Below, piece by piece: positions 1 through 7,126 of a DNA stretch of 7,394 bases (position 1 is its first letter; every line of letters starts with the position of its first letter). The DNA is from Clostridia bacterium (GTDB lineage Bacteria; Bacillota; Clostridia; Oscillospirales; Acutalibacteraceae), in NCBI GenBank assembly GCA_024689165.1, contig JAILDS010000066.1, positions 1 to 7,394 on the forward strand, written 5' to 3'. A program made the translations under genes and the position numbers. The notes under the pieces are model-generated. The model saw only the letters and a list, made by a program, of their open reading frames with translations, searched no databases and was not told where the DNA came from.

Positions 1-1329
1 CAGACCGTTCTCCACCGCTGCATGGTCCCGGAGGGCTGCTTCGGCGTCGCCGAGTCCGTCCGGGAGGACGGTGAATACACCGTCCACGACGAGCTTGCGG
101 TCGTTGCCGACCCCCGCGGCGGCAGGAAAAGCCTTACCGCCGCTCAGCGCCGCGTCATCCGTACGCCCGCGCCGGTAAAGAAACGGCTGGTACCGAGCGA
201 GCCTCTTGTAACGGGGCTTCGGGTTATCGACACGATGTTCCCGATCGCGAAGGGAGGCTCGGCGGTGATCCCCGGCGGTTTCGGCACCGGGAAGACCGTC
301 ATGCAGCACACCCTCGCAAAATGGTCCGACGCCGACATCATAATCTACGTCGGTTGCGGAGAGCGCGGGAACGAAATGACACAGGCTCTCGAGGAGTTCT
401 CCGAGCTCATCGATCCGGTCACGCACCGTTCCATGCTCGAGAGGACGATACTCATCGCGAACACCTCGAATATGCCCGTGGCTGCGCGCGAAGCCTCGAT
501 ATACACCGGCATAACCCTGGCGGAATACTACCGTGACATGGGCTATAACGCCGCGATGATGGCGGACTCCACGTCGCGCTGGGCGGAGGCTCTGCGCGAG
601 ATCTCCGGCAGGCTCGAGGAAATGCCCGCCGACGAAGGCTATCCCGCTTATCTGCCTTCGAGGCTCTCCGCATTTTATGAACGTGCGGGCCAGGCAGAGA
701 CCTTGGGCGGCGGCAGAGGCAGCGTTACCATAATCGGCGCCGTGTCGCCCCCGGGCGCGGATTTTTCCGAGCCGGTCACGCAGAACACCAAGCGCTTCAC
801 GCGCTGTTTCTGGGCGCTGGACAAGAACCTCGCGTACTCAAGACACTATCCGGCGATAAACTGGATGGAGTCATACAGCGAATACGTCGGCGAGCTCTCC
901 GGCTGGTACGCCGAAAACGCCGCGCCGGACTTCCAGGAATGCAGGACGCGCATAAGCGGTCTTCTTCTCGACGAGGACAAGCTGCTCGAGGTCGTCAAGC
1001 TGATTGGGCAGGAGGTGCTACCAGACGAGAGCAAGCTCGTGCTTGAGATCTGCCGCGTAATAAGGACCGGTTTCCTCCAGCAGAACACCCTGAGCAATGA
1101 GGACGCCTTCATGCCCGTCACCATGCATTACCGCATGATGAAAACCATTCTCTATCTGTACGACGCGTGCTCGGAAAAGCTTTCCGGCCGGATCCCCGTA
1201 TCCTCCCTTACCGAGACCGGGATCTTCGCGAAGGTCGCCCGTATGAAAGAGGACCTGCGCGGGGACACGGGGGCGGGCTTCGACGCCCTGAAGACCGAGA
1301 TCGACGCGGCTCTTGCGGCGGTGAAATAA
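1..1329 (+). CDS. ntpA: V-type ATPase catalytic subunit A (5' partial)
   Basis: Catalytic subunit of the cytoplasmic V1 head, which hydrolyses (or makes) ATP in the A3B3 hexamer to drive H+ or Na+ through the membrane ring. The frame is open from base 1, so the start lies upstream. The 442 residues present compare with about 580-590 for the family, so roughly the first 140 (N-terminal barrel and part of the A-specific bulge) are missing. In window residues, the phosphate-binding loop GGFGTGKT is at 92-99, the GER motif with the catalytic glutamate at 121, and the MADSTSRWAEALRE block at about 187-200. EEMPADEGYPAYL and FYERAGQ follow, then SPPGADFSEPVTQ and the helical C-terminal domain (FLQQN). 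The order matches Thermus and Enterococcus subunit A. The second P-loop residue is Gly where bacterial and archaeal relatives usually have Pro. The stop lies 4 bases before subunit B. Whether H+ or Na+ is pumped depends on subunit K, which is not in the window. Confidence 0.97.
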   Translation, partial: QTVLHRCMVPEGCFGVAESVREDGEYTVHDELAVVADPRGGRKSLTAAQRRVIRTPAPVKKRLVPSEPLVTGLRVIDTMFPIAKGGSAVIPGGFGTGKTVMQHTLAKWSDADIIIYVGCGERGNEMTQALEEFSELIDPVTHRSMLERTILIANTSNMPVAAREASIYTGITLAEYYRDMGYNAAMMADSTSRWAEALREISGRLEEMPADEGYPAYLPSRLSAFYERAGQAETLGGGRGSVTIIGAVSPPGADFSEPVTQNTKRFTRCFWALDKNLAYSRHYPAINWMESYSEYVGELSGWYAENAAPDFQECRTRISGLLLDEDKLLEVVKLIGQEVLPDESKLVLEICRVIRTGFLQQNTLSNEDAFMPVTMHYRMMKTILYLYDACSEKLSGRIPVSSLTETGIFAKVARMKEDLRGDTGAGFDALKTEIDAALAAVK

Positions 1330-1333
1330 CGAT

Positions 1334-2704
1334 ATGGTCATAGAAAAAACGTCCCTTTCCGGGATAAACGGCTCCCTTGTGTTCATAGACGACGTCCCGG
1401 AAATGTTCTTTGACGAAATGGTCGAGCTGACCCTGCCCGGCGGCGTGAAACGCCACGGACGGGTCGTCAGGATAGACGGTTCAAGGGCGGCGCTCCAGGT
1501 CTTCGAGGGCACGGCAGGGCTTTCCATGGCAAACACACGCGCCCGTTTTACAGGCTCGCCCATGACTATGCCCCTGTCGCCGGAGATCGTCGGCAGGGTC
1601 TTCGACGGGCTCGGCAGGCCCATCGACGGCATGGGCCCCGTGTACCCCGTCGTCAAACGCGACGTCAACGGGCTTGTCATAAATCCCGTCAAGCGCGTCT
1701 ATCCGAAGAATTTCATACGCACGGGCATCTCCTCCATAGACTGCATGTCCACGCTGATAAGAGGGCAGAAGCTGCCTATCTTTTCCGGCTCGGGCATGAA
1801 GCACAACGAGCTGGCGATACAGATCGTCAGGCAGGCGAACGTCACCGACGGGTCGTCCTTTGCCGTGGTATTTGCCGCGATGGGGGTCAAACGTGACGTC
1901 GCGGAATACTTCAGACGCTCGTTTTCCGATGCCGGGGCGATGGACAGGGTCGTCATGTTCCTGAACCTTTCGGACGACCCCGTTACCGAGCGCATTATCA
2001 CTCCGCGCTGCGCTCTGACAGCGGCGGAGTATCTGGCCTTCGATCTCGGGCTGAACGTACTGGTCATACTTACCGACATGACCTCATACTGCGAGGCGCT
2101 GCGCGAATTCTCGTCTTCAAAGGGTGAGATCCCCGGCAGAAAAGGCTATCCGGGCTATCTTTATTCAGACCTCGCGTCCATTTACGAGCGCGCCGGAATG
2201 ATAGAAGGCTCGTCGGGTTCCGTCACGCAGATACCTATCCTGACCATGCCCGGGGACGATATCACGCACCCCATCCCGGACCTTACGGGATTCATAACAG
2301 AGGGGCAGATCGTGCTCGACCGCAGCCTTGACGCCCAGGGCATATATCCGCCTGTGAGCGTGCTGCCCTCCCTTTCAAGGCTGATGAAGGACGGCATCGG
2401 CGAGGGCTGCACAAGGAAGGACCATAACGCCGTAGCAAACCAGCTTTTCGCGCTGTGCGCCCGCGTGGAGGACGTCCGTTCGCTCGCCTCGGTCGTAGGC
2501 TCCGACGAGCTTGCCGAAACCGACAAACAGATACTCGCATTCGGCACGGCGTTCGAGCAGCGCTTCATCGGGCAGGGGGAACAGACCAACCGCACGATGG
2601 ACGAGACCCTCGACCTGGGCTGGGAGCTTCTCGGCATGCTCCCGCGAGAGGAACTCGACAGGATCGACAGAGCCACCCTGGACGAGCATTACGGGAAGGT
2701 GTAA
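1334..2704 (+). CDS. ntpB: V-type ATPase subunit B (non-catalytic)
   Basis: Partner of subunit A in the V1 hexamer; it completes the catalytic interfaces but does not hydrolyse ATP itself. The 456 residues are normal length for a complete B subunit. The N-terminal barrel contains QVFEGTAGL (about residues 54-62) and RVFDGLGRPID, then RTGISSIDCMSTLIRGQKLP. The degenerate P-loop SGSGMKHN is at 151-158, where Walker lysine and threonine are replaced as in all B subunits. LNLSDDPVTERIITPR, TDMTSYCEALRE and GRKGYPGYLYSDLASIYERAG follow. The arginine finger that reaches into the A-subunit site is R349 in LPSLSRLMKDGIGEG. The ATG is preceded by GGTGA (1320-1324) inside the end of the A gene, 9 bases upstream, and lies 4 bases after the A stop, so translational coupling is likely. 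K156 sits where relatives normally have Pro. Confidence 0.97.
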   Translation: MVIEKTSLSGINGSLVFIDDVPEMFFDEMVELTLPGGVKRHGRVVRIDGSRAALQVFEGTAGLSMANTRARFTGSPMTMPLSPEIVGRVFDGLGRPIDGMGPVYPVVKRDVNGLVINPVKRVYPKNFIRTGISSIDCMSTLIRGQKLPIFSGSGMKHNELAIQIVRQANVTDGSSFAVVFAAMGVKRDVAEYFRRSFSDAGAMDRVVMFLNLSDDPVTERIITPRCALTAAEYLAFDLGLNVLVILTDMTSYCEALREFSSSKGEIPGRKGYPGYLYSDLASIYERAGMIEGSSGSVTQIPILTMPGDDITHPIPDLTGFITEGQIVLDRSLDAQGIYPPVSVLPSLSRLMKDGIGEGCTRKDHNAVANQLFALCARVEDVRSLASVVGSDELAETDKQILAFGTAFEQRFIGQGEQTNRTMDETLDLGWELLGMLPREELDRIDRATLDEHYGKV

Positions 2705-2707
2705 ACG

Positions 2708-3307
2708 ATGAGCGAAAAGATCGTCGCCACAAAAGCCAACCTTGTCGCCGCCCGCAGGTCGCTCGAGCTCGCGAAAACCGGCTACGAGCTGATGGACAAA
2801 AAAAAGAACATCCTCGTGCGGGAGATACTCAAGCTCTCCGACGAGGCGGGAAAGCTCCAGCAGGAGATCTCCGTCAGGTTTTCGGCGGCATATTTCGCTC
2901 TCAGCCGGGCGCAGATGTCCGGCGGGCTCGGCGCTCAGGCCGCCGAGGCGATACCGGTCGACGACTCTCTCGAGCTTCTCAACCGTTCCGTAATGGGCGT
3001 GCGCATACCGCTGATAACCATGGAAGAACGCCCGCTTTACCCCGCGTACGGGCTGTCCTTCACCTCCGCGGACCTCGACGACGCGTTTGTCAGGTTCAAT
3101 GAGGTCAAGGAGCTGACCGTCAGGCTTGCCCAGACCGAATGCACCATCATAAGGCTCGGCGCCGCAATAAAAAAGACCGGCAAACGGACGAACGCGCTCA
3201 GCAAGCTGCAGATCCCGAAATTCGAAAACCGTATCAGGCTCATAACCCGCGTTCTCGAAGAAAAGGAACGTGAAGAATTCTCACGGCTCAAGGCAATAAA
3301 ACGCTGA
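2708..3307 (+). CDS. ntpD: V-type ATPase subunit D (central stalk)
   Basis: Central rotor shaft of the V1 part, the functional counterpart of F-ATPase gamma. It transmits rotation between the A3B3 hexamer and the membrane ring. The 199 residues fit the usual length of about 200-215. As in the family, two long helical segments (about residues 1-75 and 118-199) should pair as an antiparallel coiled coil. The N-terminus shows the family pattern TKANLVAARRSLELAKTGYELMDKKK, broken here as TKANL then LAKTGYELMDKKKN. The C-terminus shows KKTGKRTNALSKLQIP and the charged ending EEKEREEFSRLKAIK. A good Shine-Dalgarno, AAGGTG at 2696-2701, lies inside the end of the B gene; the start is 3 bases after the B stop. 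The order A-B-D is the usual one in bacterial V-ATPase operons. Confidence 0.95.
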   Translation: MSEKIVATKANLVAARRSLELAKTGYELMDKKKNILVREILKLSDEAGKLQQEISVRFSAAYFALSRAQMSGGLGAQAAEAIPVDDSLELLNRSVMGVRIPLITMEERPLYPAYGLSFTSADLDDAFVRFNEVKELTVRLAQTECTIIRLGAAIKKTGKRTNALSKLQIPKFENRIRLITRVLEEKEREEFSRLKAIKR

Positions 3308-3324
3308 TGAACGGATGGTGACAA

Positions 3325-5172
3325 ATGCCCCCTCCCGGCAGAAGATTCAAAAACGAGCCCCAGAAGCTTTCGAGCGTCATAAAGGACACCTCATACGCGC
3401 TGAAGCTCATGTGGAAAGTTTCTCCCGTCTACGTCCTCGGACGGCTCCTCGCAAATTCGGGCTTCGCCCTCTGGAGAACGTTTTTCCAGCGCGTGTATTT
3501 CCTTCGCGAGCTTATGCTGCTTATAACGAACGGCGCCGAGTTCGGGGAATACATGCGTCTGCTGACCATTTTTACGGTCCTGTCGCTCGTCGCCTACGCG
3601 CTTGAGACCATAGGCGACTATATCTGGGACGTTCAGGCGAAGAATATCTACAAGGGTCTCAACCGCATGATATTCGACAAGGCCTCGAAGGCGGACCTCG
3701 CCTGTTATGAGGACCCGAAATATTACAACGTCTACCAGAGAGCGACCGAGGTCGTCAGCGAGAGCTACTATTCGTCTTTTATATGGGACATCTCGGAGAT
3801 AGTCAGCACCCTCGTGTCGCTCGTCGCCCTGATAAGCTATATCATGACCGTGGACGTCCGCATAACGGTCGTGCTTCTGCTCATCCTCCCCGTTTTCTAT
3901 TTCGAGGCCCGAAGGAACAAGCTCAACTATAAGATGGACAGGGAAATGACCCCCTACAGGCGCGAAAAGGCCTACGTGCAGAGGGTCGTGTTCCTGCGTG
4001 ATTACGCAAAGGACATGCGCACGTCAGATATCTACTCCGTCATGCGCTCACGCTTCGACGCGGCGGTCGAAAAAAACCGCGAGGTCATCAGGAAATACGG
4101 CTGGAAGACCGGCGGGCTCGAGCTTCTGAACAACCTTCTCAGTCAGGTCATCCCCTCCGGAGTGGCGTACGGATACGGAGCGTACCGTTTTATGGTCAGC
4201 AAGGATCTTGAGGTTGCGGACTTCACCGTGCTCGTCACGGCGGTAAACTCCGCCATAAACAGCATACGGGTAATGGCGTCGGCTCTTGCTTCCGTCCAGT
4301 CCTCCGCGCTGTACTTCGGCAACTTCCGCGAGTTTATGAACTACGAGAACAGGATCGTCTCAGGCGACAGGGGCATAGAAAAGATAGAATCGATAGAGTT
4401 CCGCGACGTCACCTTCACCTATCCCGGGGCGGACAGGCCCTCGCTCAGAGGCGTCAGCCTGAAAATAGACAGGGGTCAGACCGTCGCGATAGTCGGCAGA
4501 AACGGCGCGGGTAAAACGACATTCGTAAAGCTGCTTCTGCGTTTTTACGACCCGGACTGCGGCGTGATCCTCGTCAACGGCGTCGATATTAAGGAGTATG
4601 ATCTTTCTCAACTTCGCGCTCTGTTCGGTACCGTCTTTCAGGACTACAAGGTCTTCGCCCTTTCGGTCAACGAGAACGTGCTCTGCCGTGAAACGGAGAC
4701 GGACGCGGACAGGGAGCTCTCCCGAGAGGCGCTGGTCGCCTCCGGCGCGTGGGACAAGGTCTCGGCTCTGCCCGACGGGGCGGAAACGGTGCTGACCCGT
4801 GAATTCGACCCGCGGGGCTCCGGCCTTTCGGGCGGCGAGCAGCAGAAGGTCGCCGCGGCCCGGATGTTCGCCCACGCTTTCGACGTCGCGGTGCTTGACG
4901 AGCCCTCGAGCGCTCTCGACCCGATAGCCGAATACAAAATGTACGAGGCGCTGATGGAAAAGACGCTCGGCAGGACGGCTGTGTACATCTCACACAGACT
5001 TTCGAGCGCGACCCTGTCCGACCGTATCTTCGTTTTCGAGAACGGGACGGTCGTACAGAGTGGCTCCCACGAGGAGCTCATGAACGCGGGCGGTCTTTAC
5101 GCTGATATGTTCACGATGCAGGCTCAAAGCTACAGGAAAGGGGGCGAAGACGAAGATGGGGCCCGGTTCTGA
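3325..5172 (+). CDS. ABC exporter half-transporter, membrane plus ATPase domain (first of pair)
   Basis: Type IV (MsbA/peptide/multidrug-like) ABC exporter half-molecule of 615 residues. The membrane domain has likely helices at about 33-60, 75-98, 153-173, 177-195, 265-288 and 297-325. The motif DLACYEDPKYYNVYQRA (124-140) is typical of bacterial exporters. The ATPase domain has A-loop Y366, Walker A GRNGAGKTT (391-399), Q-loop Q439, signature LSGGEQQ (501-507), Walker B VAVLDE with catalytic E526, and switch H557. All are intact, so it should be an active ATPase. There is no N-terminal C39 peptidase domain, so it would not cleave a leader peptide. It begins MPPPG, a short echo of the longer proline-rich start of its partner. 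The ATG is the first in frame after a stop at 3319 and follows GGATGGTGA (3313-3321). It starts 17 bases after subunit D, so probably continues that operon. The substrate is unknown: peptide, lipid or drug are all possible. Confidence 0.95.
   Translation: MPPPGRRFKNEPQKLSSVIKDTSYALKLMWKVSPVYVLGRLLANSGFALWRTFFQRVYFLRELMLLITNGAEFGEYMRLLTIFTVLSLVAYALETIGDYIWDVQAKNIYKGLNRMIFDKASKADLACYEDPKYYNVYQRATEVVSESYYSSFIWDISEIVSTLVSLVALISYIMTVDVRITVVLLLILPVFYFEARRNKLNYKMDREMTPYRREKAYVQRVVFLRDYAKDMRTSDIYSVMRSRFDAAVEKNREVIRKYGWKTGGLELLNNLLSQVIPSGVAYGYGAYRFMVSKDLEVADFTVLVTAVNSAINSIRVMASALASVQSSALYFGNFREFMNYENRIVSGDRGIEKIESIEFRDVTFTYPGADRPSLRGVSLKIDRGQTVAIVGRNGAGKTTFVKLLLRFYDPDCGVILVNGVDIKEYDLSQLRALFGTVFQDYKVFALSVNENVLCRETETDADRELSREALVASGAWDKVSALPDGAETVLTREFDPRGSGLSGGEQQKVAAARMFAHAFDVAVLDEPSSALDPIAEYKMYEALMEKTLGRTAVYISHRLSSATLSDRIFVFENGTVVQSGSHEELMNAGGLYADMFTMQAQSYRKGGEDEDGARF
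5134..5144 (+). promoter_or_regulatory. Ribosome binding site for the second ABC gene
   Basis: AGGAAAGGGGG lies inside the last codons of the first ABC gene and ends 11 bases before the ATG at 5156. It is the strongest purine-rich stretch near this junction and favours 5156 over the later in-frame ATG at 5327 (Met58), which has only a weak GGCGGA ahead of it. The spacing is slightly long for an ideal site. Confidence 0.6.
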
Positions 5173-7087
5173 AATACGACCTCCCGAAGGCGGCTTCGCG
5201 CCTCCGAAGAACGCCGCGGGCTTCCCGCCTCCCGGCTCCGGCTCGGGGAACGCCCCGCAGCCCGGCTTTCCGCCTCCCCCGCCCGCGGACGAGGGCAAAA
5301 AAAAGAGAGCGCCCGGCGGACATTCCATGCTCTCGAACATCTTCTTCATGCTGAAGATAATCGTAAAGGTCTCGCCCCTGCTCATCGCGGGAGAGGCTCT
5401 TACCTATATCATAGGCGTGCTTCCGATGCGCCTTATCCCGGTCATCGGTCTCAAATACATAATCGACACGTTCGAGTACGGCGGCGACGTACGGAAGATC
5501 GCCTTCGCCATCGTCGCGATAATCGCCATTATGCTCGTCGACCGTATCACCAACGCCCTGTTCAACAATCTTTTCGCCAGACGCGAGCGCGAGAAGCTCT
5601 CAAAGGGCGTGTCGCGCACGCTGTTCGACAAGGCGGCGGAGCTCGACCTCGCCTCCTTCGACGACCCCGCCTTCTACGGCGATTTCATCATCGCGCTTCA
5701 GAGCTCCTCCGACAACATAAACCGCCTTGTTAGGATGATCAGGGACTATATCGGCAATTTTCTGAGCCTCGCGGCCATAGGCTCGGTCATGATCGCGATA
5801 GACCCCGTCTGCCTAATCATTACTCTGGTCTTCGTTCTGGCGTTCATCCCTATGGGCAGGTATCTGGGCAAGCTCATGATGGAGCGGCGCGTCGTCGTCA
5901 CGGAAAAGCACCGGATGGGCGACTACTTCGCGCGGCTGTTTTACCTGCCCGACCACGCTGCGGAGCTTAAAATGAACGGCGTGTCGCCGCTTCTCATCCG
6001 CCGTTTCGACCGGGCGGCTGACGATATTTACACGACCCATAAAAAATACGTCGGCAAAATAGACGCCCTGCGCATGACTCAGAATTTCACCGTGGACGTT
6101 ATCGGGCTGCTGTTCGTCATGTGCGCTTATATGGGCTACCGCGTAATGGTCAGCAAGACCATGACCACCGGCGATTTCGTCGCGGCGTTCAACGGCACGG
6201 CGCAGATAAGCAACTCCGTTTTCTATCTGACGGTCGTCGCGGTCAGGATGTTCACAGAGCAGTCGAAGCTCATCGAAAAATACAGGACTTTCCTCAAAGC
6301 CGGCGTAAAGATCACCGACGGCGGCAGGGACGCCGACAGCGAGGAGCCGGAGACGATACGTTTTGAAAACGTCTCGTTCGCCTACGCCGGTTCCTCCGAA
6401 AACGCCCTTAAGGACGTTTCCTTCGAGGTCCGTCCCGGCGAGCACGTGGCGCTCGTCGGCTACAACGGCGCGGGCAAAACGACCGTTACAAACCTGCTGC
6501 TCAGGCTCTACGACGTCGACGGCGGACACATAACGGTCGGCGGAGAGGACATTAGGGACTTCAACGTCAAAAACCACCGCGGGCGCTTCGCGGCGGTGTT
6601 CCAGGACTTCAAGCTGTTCGGAGCGACCGTCGGCGAGAACGTCGCCCTGTCCGAGCATTACGACACGGACCGCGTCATGGATGCGCTGCGCATGGCGGGC
6701 TTCGACAAGGAGCTGCCGGAGGGGACTCAGACCGTCCTGCTGCGGGAATTCTCCGATTCAGGCATGATGCTCTCCGGCGGCGAACAGCAGAAAATAGCCA
6801 TTGCAAGGGCTTTCTACAAGCAGTGCCCGTACGTCATCCTCGACGAGCCCTCCGCCAACCTCGACCCGGTCGCCGAATACGAGCTCAACCTCGCCATGTC
6901 TCGCGCCGCCCGTGGAAGGACGGTCATGTTCATCTCGCACAGGCTGTCGACTACGCGCCACGCGGACAGGATAATCATGATGGACTCCGGACGTATCATC
7001 GAGGAGGGCTCTCACGACGAGCTGATGGCTCTCGGAGGCAAATACGCCGAAATGTTCTCGCTCCAGGCTGAGAAATACACCGATTGA
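5156..7087 (+). CDS. ABC exporter half-transporter with proline-rich N-terminus (second of pair)
   Basis: Type IV ABC exporter half-molecule of 643 residues, probably the heterodimer partner of the preceding protein. Residues 1-53 form an unusual extension with 16 Pro and 10 Gly, including five prolines at 39-43, ending in a basic KKKR patch. Helices follow at about 72-98, 114-135, 198-215, 217-238, 308-328 and 338-366. DLASFDDPAFYGDF (164-177) matches the EDPKYY motif of the first protein. The ATPase domain has A-loop Y410, Walker A GYNGAGKTT (435-443), Q483, signature LSGGEQQK (539-546), Walker B VILDE with catalytic E564, and H595. Both proteins therefore have complete sites, unlike exporters with one degenerate site. 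YRVMVSK (328-334) parallels YRFMVSK (287-293) in the partner, showing common descent. The start overlaps the previous gene by 17 bases, which points to coupled translation. The substrate cannot be assigned. Confidence 0.95.
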   Translation: MGPGSEIRPPEGGFAPPKNAAGFPPPGSGSGNAPQPGFPPPPPADEGKKKRAPGGHSMLSNIFFMLKIIVKVSPLLIAGEALTYIIGVLPMRLIPVIGLKYIIDTFEYGGDVRKIAFAIVAIIAIMLVDRITNALFNNLFARREREKLSKGVSRTLFDKAAELDLASFDDPAFYGDFIIALQSSSDNINRLVRMIRDYIGNFLSLAAIGSVMIAIDPVCLIITLVFVLAFIPMGRYLGKLMMERRVVVTEKHRMGDYFARLFYLPDHAAELKMNGVSPLLIRRFDRAADDIYTTHKKYVGKIDALRMTQNFTVDVIGLLFVMCAYMGYRVMVSKTMTTGDFVAAFNGTAQISNSVFYLTVVAVRMFTEQSKLIEKYRTFLKAGVKITDGGRDADSEEPETIRFENVSFAYAGSSENALKDVSFEVRPGEHVALVGYNGAGKTTVTNLLLRLYDVDGGHITVGGEDIRDFNVKNHRGRFAAVFQDFKLFGATVGENVALSEHYDTDRVMDALRMAGFDKELPEGTQTVLLREFSDSGMMLSGGEQQKIAIARAFYKQCPYVILDEPSANLDPVAEYELNLAMSRAARGRTVMFISHRLSTTRHADRIIMMDSGRIIEEGSHDELMALGGKYAEMFSLQAEKYTD

Positions 7088-7126
7088 CACTATCCGGGAT
7101 CGACAGGAGTTTTTTATTACATCGTA

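Larger units (their letters stand above)
1..7087 (+). other. Probable single transcription unit: ntpA-ntpB-ntpD-ABC-ABC
   Basis: Gaps between the five same-strand genes are 4, 3, 17 and -17 bases, with no visible promoter or terminator between them. The ATPase genes are certainly one operon by family precedent. Extension into the two ABC genes is inferred from spacing only; a promoter inside the subunit D coding region cannot be excluded. The operon promoter lies left of the window. Confidence 0.6.

Noticed and set aside
1018..1692. Antisense open frame of about 224 codons across the ntpA/ntpB junction.
   Set aside because: Composition is Ser/Thr/Pro/Arg-rich without domain features, and both sense genes are certain.
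2455..3102. Long open frame on the + strand (about 215 codons) bridging subunits B and D.
   Set aside because: It lies entirely over well-recognised ntpB and ntpD in another frame. Its product is Arg-rich and shapeless, as expected from the G+C bias, and resembles no family.
3308..3324. Possible promoter for the ABC pair at or before the ntpD-ABC junction.
   Set aside because: The gap is only 17 bases and no -35/-10 pair with proper spacing stands out in the end of ntpD; close spacing favours read-through.
5297..5305. In-frame A AAA AAG slippery heptamer (A8G run) in the second ABC gene, after the poly-proline run; an identical A8G run occurs in ntpD at 2798-2806.
   Set aside because: Both simply encode Lys-Lys-Lys. 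The -1 frame after the ABC run gives an Arg/His-rich peptide ending at a TAG at 5731, and no stimulating stem or Shine-Dalgarno at the usual distance was evident. Programmed frameshifting is not supported.
5813..6658. Antisense open frame of about 281 codons opposite the second ABC gene.
   Set aside because: It is a shadow of the G+C-rich codons of the ABC gene; there is no recognisable domain and no ribosome site. The sense gene here has clear motifs throughout.
3325..7087. Bacteriocin or lantibiotic export cassette.
   Set aside because: There is no C39 peptidase domain, no small leader-peptide gene, no modification enzyme and no immunity gene in the window. The exporters fit many substrates.
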